Below, one piece after another: positions 46,462-55,200 of a stretch of DNA of 64,000 nt (its first letter is position 1; every line of letters starts with the position of its first letter). Origin of the DNA: Asterias rubens. Lineage: Eukaryota > Echinodermata > Asteroidea > Forcipulatida > Asteriidae. The notes beneath the pieces are model-generated. The model saw nothing but the letters and a program-made list of their open reading frames with translations, did no database searches and was not told where the DNA came from. The stretch is from positions 19,052,204 through 19,116,203 of the forward strand of contig NC_047065.1 of assembly GCF_902459465.1 (NCBI RefSeq). Reading direction: 5' to 3'. Made by a program: the position numbers and the translations under genes.

Positions 46462-47422
46462 CCCAAATGAATGTGGTGAGACGTGTCTTGAGTCAGAACA
46501 GTGTGACGCGCTTGTGGAAAGGAACCTTTCTGGTTGTGGTCACAAAGTAGAAACTAACTGTTGCAGAAATGTCAAACTAATCACTTGCAGAGAGAAATGT
46601 GACAAGGTTTTGCCGTGCGGTCATGTAATCAAATTGGCCTGCTGGAAAACATCTTATTCTGCAGCTATTACTAGTTGTCAGGAACTGTGCAGTCATTTAC
46701 TTCATTGTGGTCACAACTGTCCCGGTACATGTGGTTCCTGTGCAGGACCTGGTGGAGCACATAAAGTTTGCAATAACAAATGTGGAACTCTCCTTCTTTG
46801 TGGACATAGGTGCTCGGAAATGTGCTGTGATCATGAGCTCTGTTTACCACACAAACTTTGCAATAATTCTTCAAAGCGATTTCCCCCAAAATCCACGAAG
46901 AGTTTCAGATGTAAGCATCGGAGCAAAGCACGTACCACTTCTTGCAACCTTCCATGCATCCAAAAACTTCGTTGCAATCATTTCTGTCTTGGTGTTTGTG
47001 GTGAACCCTGTCCACCTGTTTGTCGTATCTGTCACAAAAAGGATGTCGCTGACAAATATCCTCCGGGACCCATCCGTCCGAAGGAAACATTCATATACCT
47101 TGAAGACTGTGGACATCTTTGTGAAACACGGTTTCTTGATGAAATGTTTGCAGGTTTCCAGCCATCTGGAACAAGCTTTGTGCAGATCCAACCAGCTCTG
47201 TGCCCTAAATGCCATACACCAATTCGTACATGTCCACGTTATGAAGACGCCCTTCGCACAATCAAAGAGTCAGTAGACATAGCCAGAGAGAAATGTAACC
47301 AAGACCGATTTGTTAAGCTTTCTTTTGCTGTGGGTGGGTGGATGAGGTGTCCGGAAGGTCATCTTTTCTGTCAAGACAAAGCATCAGATGATTTACTTTG
47401 CCCTGATTGCTCTTCCTACTAG
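45371..47422 (+). pseudogene. ZNFX1: Out-of-frame C-terminal part of ZNFX1 copy 3
   Basis: The normal frame resumes at 45371 (AAT GAA AAC GAA) and stays open for 683 codons to the TAG at 47420-47422. It covers two and a half further modules, the terminal fingers and the RZ-like end (GGWMRCPEGHLF...LLCPDC). Intact coding over 2 kb after the break means the frameshift is very recent, is bypassed, or is a sequencing or assembly artefact. Compared with copy 1 only a few substitutions are seen (CDKVLPCGH, CLPHKLC). Confidence 0.8.
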
Positions 47423-47495
47423 CAATCAGAATCTTCAAGCGATGACATGAAATATTGTGAATGAGGACCAATGCAAACACTATGGGAAGCATACG

Positions 47496-47735
47496 TTTAA
47501 TGACAGTGGACACTATTGGTAATTGTCAAAGACCAGTCTTTTCACTTGGTGTATATCCACACATGCATAAAATAACAAACCTGTGAGATTTGAGCTCAAT
47601 CGGTTAATCAATCGGTAATAATGAAAGATAAAAACACTCGTCACAGAAAGTTGTGTGCTCTCAGATGCTTGTTTTCGAGACTTAAAATTCCAAACTTGAG
47701 GTCTCGAAATCAAATTCGTGAAAAATTTGCCTCCG
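47496..47735. mobile_element. MITE family M1 in the 3' region of copy 3
   Basis: Orthologue of 3594-3835 with a small deletion near 47605 (AATCGGTTAATCAATCGG). Confidence 0.75.
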
Positions 47736-47821
47736 TGGAGTGGCAGGACTGCTTATAAGATCTCGTTCAGGAGAAAACCTCATAACAAAAATAACACACC
47801 AATTAATCATCCACGAGCTAT

Positions 47822-47827
47822 AATAAA
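47822..47827 (+). promoter_or_regulatory. Candidate poly(A) signal of copy 3
   Basis: AATAAA, orthologous to 3926-3931; about 400 bp after the stop. Confidence 0.3.
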
Positions 47828-47879
47828 GAACGAGTAAAGGTTGTTATTAAAGGTCACATTTTATTATATATTTCTTATA

Positions 47880-48014
47880 ATGGGAGACTTTGGAACACTA
47901 GGTGAAGCAGACTTACCAGGTAAATTTCCATGTTTACGTAGTTGTGAGCATGCGCACATTACCAAGAACATTTGACTTTACCTAGTAAGTCTATACTGCC
48001 ACCAAGCGTCCCAA
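47880..48014. mobile_element. Palindromic MITE family M3
   Basis: Orthologue of 3985-4118, GGGAGACTTTGG at the left and CCAAGCGTCCC at the right. Confidence 0.6.
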
Positions 48015-48070
48015 AAGAAGGATGGAAATATCAATGTATCTCAGATATTGACTTACCTTTTTTTAATAAA

Positions 48071-48213
48071 GGTTCACATGATGATTCACCTGGTGGTGCA
48101 GGGTTCATGCAATGGATCACGTGATGGATCGTGTATGGGTCACGTGGTGAATCACGAGATGGTTCACGCGATTGTTCAGTGATGGTTCATGTTATTTCGG
48201 GACAGTTCGCGTT
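48071..48213 (+). repeat. GGTTCAC minisatellite, unit 3 copy
   Basis: Orthologue of 4176-4318 with few differences. Confidence 0.65.
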
Positions 48214-48299
48214 ATAGTTAGGCTACGCGGGTGTATTTTTTAAACAACGTTGTAATGTGAGAAAAATGTGTTGTAAAATCTGTGTTTTGAAATTAAGCT

Positions 48300-48635
48300 T
48301 TAAAGGGAATGTACAATATTGGTAATTGTCAAAGACCCGTGTTCTCACTTGGTGTATCGAACTTGCGAAATAATAATGAAAGAAAAAACACACTTGTCAC
48401 ACGGAGTTGTGTGCGTTTGGATGGTTTATTTCGAGACCTCAAGTTCTAAATATGAGGTCTCGAAATCAAATTCGTGGAAAATTACTTCTATCTCGAAAAC
48501 TATGGCACTTAAGAGGGAGCCGTTTTTCACAATGTGTTATACCATCAACCTCTCCCCATTATTTACTCGTCACCAAGAAAGATTTTATGCTAATAATTAT
48601 TTTGAGTAATTACCAACAGTGTCCACTGCCTTTAA
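48300..48635. mobile_element. MITE family M1, TTAA-flanked
   Basis: Orthologue of 4405-4737; TTAA at 48300-48303 and 48632-48635. Confidence 0.85.
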
Positions 48636-49019
48636 TGTGGTCATTTATTTGTAGCCGTCATAACTGGGTTAGAACTGATCCGGACTGCGGGGTCAGGAGG
48701 AAACCATTTTTGGTCAGGGTGACCCGGAAACTGGTCAAACATTGGGTTTTAATTTGGATTCTGCGCCTGATCCATTTATTGGTTGCGTTAACACAGATTC
48801 CGGGTCAATCTGATCCAGATCGGCTCAGGGAAGATATGAACAAAACAAATAAATATATTTTCAGTGCTTGCAGTGTTATCTATGCATCAACTACTCAAAC
48901 TTAATGGTTGAAAGCTTCTTAGCACATTGCTGTATATAAAGAAAACACGACTAAGTAAACATAATGTGAAGTACACTTATAGACCTATATATGGAAAACA
49001 ATAGAACCGTAAGCTTTTA

Positions 49020-49956
49020 AATTAAGACCATTGCTTTCAATTCTTCTGTTTCAGCTAAGTTCTGTCTTTATAAATCCCTAGTTCTCCCAATTTTAGAATA
49101 TGGCATGCCAGCTTGGCTCCCTCATACATCTCTCCAGACTCAGGCCCTCAAACGGGTACAAAAACGTGCTACTCGGTTTATTCTTGGGCAGAGGATGGGT
49201 GAGATGTCCTACCCCGATAGACTTAAGTCCCTCAACTGGTCGTCTCTGTCAATTCGTCGTAATTTTTCTGTTTTGTATTTTATCATTAAGTGTAAGTTTA
49301 ACCTTATTCACTGCGATGTGGCAGAAATCATTTCTGTCAACCATAGATATCCTAATGTTCTCACATTCAAACACCTGTATGCTAGAACCGATGCTCTGCA
49401 CTTATCTGCTCCTCATCTTTTTCCCAGACTTTGGTCTAGTTTGCCAGAAAACATTCGTAATTCACTACTGCTCTTGCCCTTCCACAGCTTTCTCAAATCA
49501 CTTAGATTTTCTGTCTGTCAACCTCATGAATCTACTGAATAGTAGCTTTAGCCCTATCACTTGTGCAATATTTTAAGTCGTTTTAATTTATCTACAAGTT
49601 TAGGTTTTATTTATTTATTTATTTCCCTTTATTGTTTATCCTTACCCCATCTGTTACTTTTACTTATTTATTTATTTTTAATTTAATTTATTTTTTATTC
49701 TTAATATTATATATTTAGCATTTTCTATTGATTTTTAATTTTCTGCTTTTATTATTGCTTTGTGTACTATATATTATGTTAAATCTATATTAATTTTATT
49801 GTGTACCCCAGATGTGGGGCAACAGATCTACGGATCATAGTATGTATTTGCTTTTGTTGTCCCTTGCCCAACTTGGGGTATAATGTTGTCAATGTATTTT
49901 GTTTTGTACTGTTATGGCGAATAAAATAATAATAATAATAAAATAATAATAAATAT
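49020..49956 (+). mobile_element. 5'-truncated non-LTR retrotransposon (LINE), unit 3 only
   Basis: In units 1 and 2 CTTTTAAATATTATGTGG is continuous (near 5118 and 24990). Here it is split after CTTTTAAAT by about 0.93 kb that ends in a TAATAATAA-type tail, leaving a short duplication (TAAAT or similar). The 5' part encodes the C-terminal end of a reverse-transcriptase ORF (see 49021-49542). The 3' UTR has GATGTGGGGCAACAG and CCCAACTTGGGG. The structure and tail fit a CR1/L2/Rex-like LINE. Confidence 0.85.
49021..49542 (+). pseudogene. LINE reverse-transcriptase ORF, C-terminal fragment
   Basis: The frame is open from the insertion point (IKTIAFNSSVSAKFCLYKSL) through LVLPILEYGMPAW, ALKRVQKRATRFILG and YPDRLKSLNWSSLSIRR to the stop at 49540-49542. 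These segments are the conserved region that follows the reverse-transcriptase core in many non-LTR elements (LYK.LV.PILEY..P.W, then VQ.RATR). The reverse-transcriptase catalytic motifs and endonuclease are missing, so this is a dead 5'-truncated copy. Confidence 0.85.
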
Positions 49957-50468
49957 TATGTGGAATAAGCTATGTAAAGCAAATTGTGGTTTTATAGTTT
50001 ACAGTTTTGTGTTCGTAATGCGGTTAAAAGTACTGAATTATAACACTCAAACTGGACCTGTTTAACGTAACATTTCATTATTACATAATATGAATATTAC
50101 ACGAAGAGCGACACATTATTGCGAACATTTTGTTTAGAACCTGGACAGATTTATTGAATTTCATGGAATTTTCTGCAGAATCAGAGAGAGCTAGCAGCCC
50201 TTGATAAGTTGTTAAGTAGATGACTGTTGAAAGATCACTTATGAAGTCCCTAAATATTTACGTGTCTCTATTACACGCTTTCTGTGAGTCCTTGATTTAA
50301 CTTGCCGTATTATCAGTATTTTCATGACAGATTTCTTGGTGATTTCCAATACTTTTTACTTAAAGTATTATACATCCCCGATGCAAATTTAATCTTTTAA
50401 CATCTATTATTATCGTTGTGGTAGCCTTTGCCAAAACATGATTCGAACTGCCTCTAGCCACCGGGCAA

Positions 50469-50620
50469 TCTCGGTGCATGATCTAGTTTGGTAAGACACT
50501 GCTCTAGAGTTGCAAGGGTCGTTGGTTCGAATCCCACCCGAGTAATATGCCTGTGATTTTTTTTCACCGAACAATGCTATAACACACATCGGTGTATAAT
50601 GAGTAAAAACCAAAACTAAT
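50469..50620 (+). mobile_element. tRNA-derived SINE (unit 3 copy)
   Basis: Orthologue of the elements at 5641 and 25509, with the same B box GGTTCGAATCC. Confidence 0.7.
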
Positions 50621-52049
50621 TGTAAAAGAAAATATCAGAACTATTACGCTTGGTGTAGTCCTATACGAAAGTTTAGTGTTGCTATGATTGTATGCATAGT
50701 GCCGGCATGTATTACTTCATTGATTGTTTTGAGGGTATTATTAGTGTTACAACACATAGATTTTGGTTGACAAAATGTGTATCTGAATCCTTATACATTA
50801 TAATAAGCCTTATACACAGTGTATGTATGGCTTTATAAGCTGTGTTTCACGTCGTAATGGGCCAATAATTGTAAATACCAGAGGTTATTTCTTGCTGGAT
50901 AGTTCAATTCAATCGGACAATGCATCAATGTGTTGAATGTTCCAGTGCATAAATTATTCTATTGTTTGTAACACCGTAAACACAATGTCCACAGATTTAC
51001 ATTAAACTTACACCGCTTGAAAGATATTGATAGTAGAAAGCGTTCCTTAAAATATTACTTTTTAATTAGGTAAGACATGCAACATTTTCGTTTTTTGTTT
51101 AGTTTCCCCCCACAAAACAAAGGTCAATTCTCGACATGCACATAAAACAAATCCTTTTAAAAATTGATTGTTGTAAGAGGGTGTTGGGGTCTAGGAGAAG
51201 TTCAAAAATAGCACCTCCCGGCAATTGAAGTTTTTTTTAGACCAATATGCACTGACCTTAACCCCTACGACTTATATTGATCTGATCGATGAAGATTGTG
51301 CACAGGTAAGGATACAAAAAAAACATTAGATCCAGCAAACACAGCCATTAATTTGGTTGTGTGTAGCAGAGTCCAAGTAAAAGTCATCTGCCTTAAAAAA
51401 CACAAATTTGAAGATTATTGATACTATAGGCTAATAAACTCCTCTCATAAAAAAAGTACACAAAATACCATTTGTATAGCCTCTTTCTCAATATCAACAT
51501 GAAAATCTCAATAATATGAGATAATTATAGTTCAATGGGATTATGACCAACTCCAGCACTAAATATTATCCCAAACGTTACCGGTCCATCGTTCGTTGAG
51601 CGCCAGACTTCACATTTTTTTCGGTAAGAAGCAATAGTAAAGTGCGCCCTCTTTTTAAGATAGGACTTTGCGGTTACACCAAGTAAAGAGCAGTGACCAA
51701 CGACTGATGCATGCGTGCGTGTGTTTTGATGCGCGAGGTGTGTGTCCTTCGATTTTCATAATTCGGTCGGTCGTTGCAAGTTTTTTGTGGCTGTGTAAAA
51801 CGAAGTGAAGGTGGATGTTACTCGAGAAGTGCCGTTAAAAAAGGGAAATTATACGCAGTTTTAGCCATCAGACACATTCATGTGTTCAGTCTATTTGGAT
51901 GAATATATCTCTACGTACTCATCGATACGAGCAAAAATGGATTTCAGTGTGAAAATAACGCAGGAGAGAGAATAGATTGAGCGCGTAGAAATCGGCGTTT
52001 TGGGAACTTCACTACGACGGGCACGAGGCATTGTGCTTTCGAGACGGTG
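50621..52049. other. End of unit 3 / 5' flank of the MTSS1-like gene
   Basis: No gene is seen. Orthologous to the ends of units 1 and 2. It includes an M2 half-element near 50985-51035. The last 110 bp (from ATGGATTTCAGTGTGAAAAT) lie immediately upstream of the MTSS1 exon and are plausible promoter or leader sequence; no TATA box is evident. Confidence 0.5.
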
Positions 52050-52130
52050 CGTTCACACGGTGTGTACAAACCATCACACGGCACACCGAAGAGACGCGAG
52101 GGAACAGAATAAACCAAACAATTAAGAATC

Positions 52131-52202
52131 ATGGAGGCTACCGCAGAAAGAGACTGCAGTGTGCTTGGAGGACTATTTCAGACCATCATCAATGACATGA
52201 AG
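52131..52202 (+). CDS. MTSS1: MTSS1-like coding exon 1
   Basis: 24 codons from ATGGAGGCTACCGC to GACATGAAG, donor GTAAAG. The start context CATGG follows an AC-rich leader. It starts 82 bp after the edge of the tandem ZNFX1 array. Confidence 0.85.
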
Positions 52203-55200
52203 GTAAAGAGAGAAGAGTAAGAGAGAGGGACAATTTTTCAGAATGTAATTTAACCGTATTTATCGGTTGATACAAAATTGCTGTAGTGAGTGATGGTTGA
52301 TACACAATTATTGGGGACAATAATTGGGAACAAATATTCCATTGTCCTTCATATGAATAATGTTACCGTGTCTATTAATTGGTTGGAAATACAGCAAATA
52401 GTACTTGTGATTAAGATGCCAAGTCTGACAATGACCAATGACACATCTGGGCAAAAGATAGTATTTTTTTGTAAAAATTTGTGAAATTGAAAAGGTGGTG
52501 GCAGGATACTCCTAGAACTACTTCGGTTTCGTCTGGCTATCGTCTCCCGTAACCTCATATAGGTTTAACTCTCTCACGCGTACAACGATGATGGTTCAAT
52601 CATTTTTCAATGAATTTTCGAAAATCAAAAATCTCTTTATTTTCATTTTAATCTCACCAAAATTTGGCTCTATGTGTCCTTTTATATCATAATGTCCGAG
52701 GGGGCGACCAGAGAACCCACTCCGCAATGTTAAAAGTTATACCACTACACTACAAATGCTGATTGTCCCCGAACGCATCGCGAAGTCACGACACGTGATG
52801 AGCGTGTGCATATTATTTTTATCCCAGGACAAACTTGGAGAATTATCTACACACGTTGGTCCTAGAGTAAAAAAACACTTGATCCATGCTTTGCGTACAA
52901 AAACATATGGACCACGCGTCTGGAAACCAGACGTTTGGTTCCTAGACGCGTGTCCATATGTTTTGTACTCAAAGCATGGAACAAGTGTTTTTTTTTAATT
53001 CTAGGACGGACGAACGTGTGCAAAAATTCTCCACGTTTGTCCAGGGAAAAACAAAATATGCACAAGCTCGTCACGTGTCGTGACTTCGCGATGCGTTCGG
53101 CAGAGTTCGGGGACAATCAGCATTTGTAGTGTAGTGGTAAAACGGAGTATTTGGGGACTGAGTTACAGTAAGAATTTATAACTTGGTCGCCCCCTCGGAC
53201 ATTGAGATATCAAAGGACACATAGAGCCTAATTTTGGCAAGATTAAAATGAAAATAAAGAGAGATTTTTGATTCCAAAATTCATTGAACAATGATTGAAC
53301 CATCATCGTTTTACGCGTGAGAGATATACAACCTATGAGGTTATGGGAGACGATAGTCGGACGAAACCGAAATAGGCTAGGAGTAGTGGCAGGATACGGA
53401 AAGTTCTTCTGTTAACTTGTTAAACTCAGCTCCACACTATCACTATACAGACGTGACGCTGAGGTCTCAAAATCAATTCAAATATTTTAGTGATAAATTT
53501 ACTTTCTCTAAAACTACGTAACTTCAGAAGGAGCGGTTTCTCACAATGTTTTCTCCATTACTTGTTACTCAGTTTTTATGAGAACTGTTATCTTGAGGAA
53601 CACAGTTGAATTTTTATTGTCCTAACTACATGGTAGGCCTAGAAGTTTTAGCTTCCACTTGCAAAATGTACACAACTTTACATTGCAAACATACTGTCCA
53701 CTGATACAACAATGAGATTGTTTAACAATTAGAGGCAATAGTTAAAATCCTAAACCACTAGGTCATAATTTACATTATGTTCTTTATGACTAAAAACGAG
53801 CATGGACCCTCTGTTGTGTCAACAGTGTGTATGTCATACATTCCCTTTGTGATGGACCCAGTAATCTGTTACATATGAATTGGGTAACAAACAATACCTG
53901 ACTGAAGACAGGTGCATGAACAGTGACAATGCCATTGGTCTTTGTGTTACATCACATTACAAGTGCAGTGTGCACAGCAGGCCTTTATACTTCACAGAGA
54001 CAATAAAGGCACTGGCTGGACAGTGCCCTTGAAATGCTTGCAGTAGAAATTTACAATTTTCTCAAATAGAGGTGCCCTTTACCAAGGAGAAGATAACCTT
54101 GGTGCCCTAGCCCTTCTTCAAAAGACAGCAAAATTGTCCCTTCATTTGAGTGAAGTTCACACAAGTCCTGAAGATGTTCATATTGACACTACTCCTTGCA
54201 TTTGTTAATACAGTACACAGTAGAAATGAAAACTGTGCTGCCTACAAAATAAAAACTGCCTTTCCCTCCCAAGAACGAAGTGTCAGGCGCAAGTATTATA
54301 GTCAATGACCCATCGGTTTGCGAGCAGCAAGTCGCTATTTATCCCCCTGAGATTCTATTTTTGGTGAGAATGGGAAGGAAGTTTAATTTCCTATTATTGC
54401 CTTAAAAACCCTAAAGGGGCATTTTTTTTTTTAACAACTCACAAGATGTTTTGAGTTCTTATCGAAGTGTAGATGTCAAGGTTTGTAGCTTGTACATAGT
54501 GTGTTCATAAATGGTTGACCATTAGTAACCCATCTTGCATTTGGGAATAAGGTGTGCGCCAAAAAATAATATGCAAAAAATTGTTTTTGTCAGAAGCTAA
54601 TTCTAGATAGGCATGCAAGCAATCATACTCTGTCTTGGTTTGAATGGCCCGAGGCTAAAATCACTGGTCTTGGGCCTTCGCTCCATCCAGTGTTAGTTTG
54701 GATCCAACACACAAGACATGCATCTTCAGATACAAAATTGTGACTACATTGATATTGATTGAGACTGTAGCTCATTCAACTCTTCATAATAAGAAACGAA
54801 GAGACAATAGTTTTCATGTAAAACATGAGCTGATGGTTAGTATGACTAATTGAAACTCCATATGGGAAATGCCAGAATCTTGATTTATAACCCTTTATTG
54901 CTACTTTTATGACAATAATTACTATTCATGCTAGAGTCTAGGTACTGTAATCAATCTAGTCCATCTGCAGACACCACACGTGATCTTGCAAAGAAATCTT
55001 GCCACATGTGTCCGCGCACAATTAGTCTGCGTGCAATTGCACACATGTGTACGTGTACGTACAGTATGTATCCCACAAAGTACCCATGTCAAACCAGGCT
55101 TTTATTAAAATAACAAACTGTTCTGTGGTGACCCGAAGGCAATCTTGTAATACTGGAACTGATAAGGTCATACTCTTGCCAGTGTTGGCCATATGCGTGA

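Noticed and set aside
52862..53116. Overlapping open frames at 52756-53129 as small genes
   Set aside because: They are mirror translations of the two arms of the Mutator-like palindrome.
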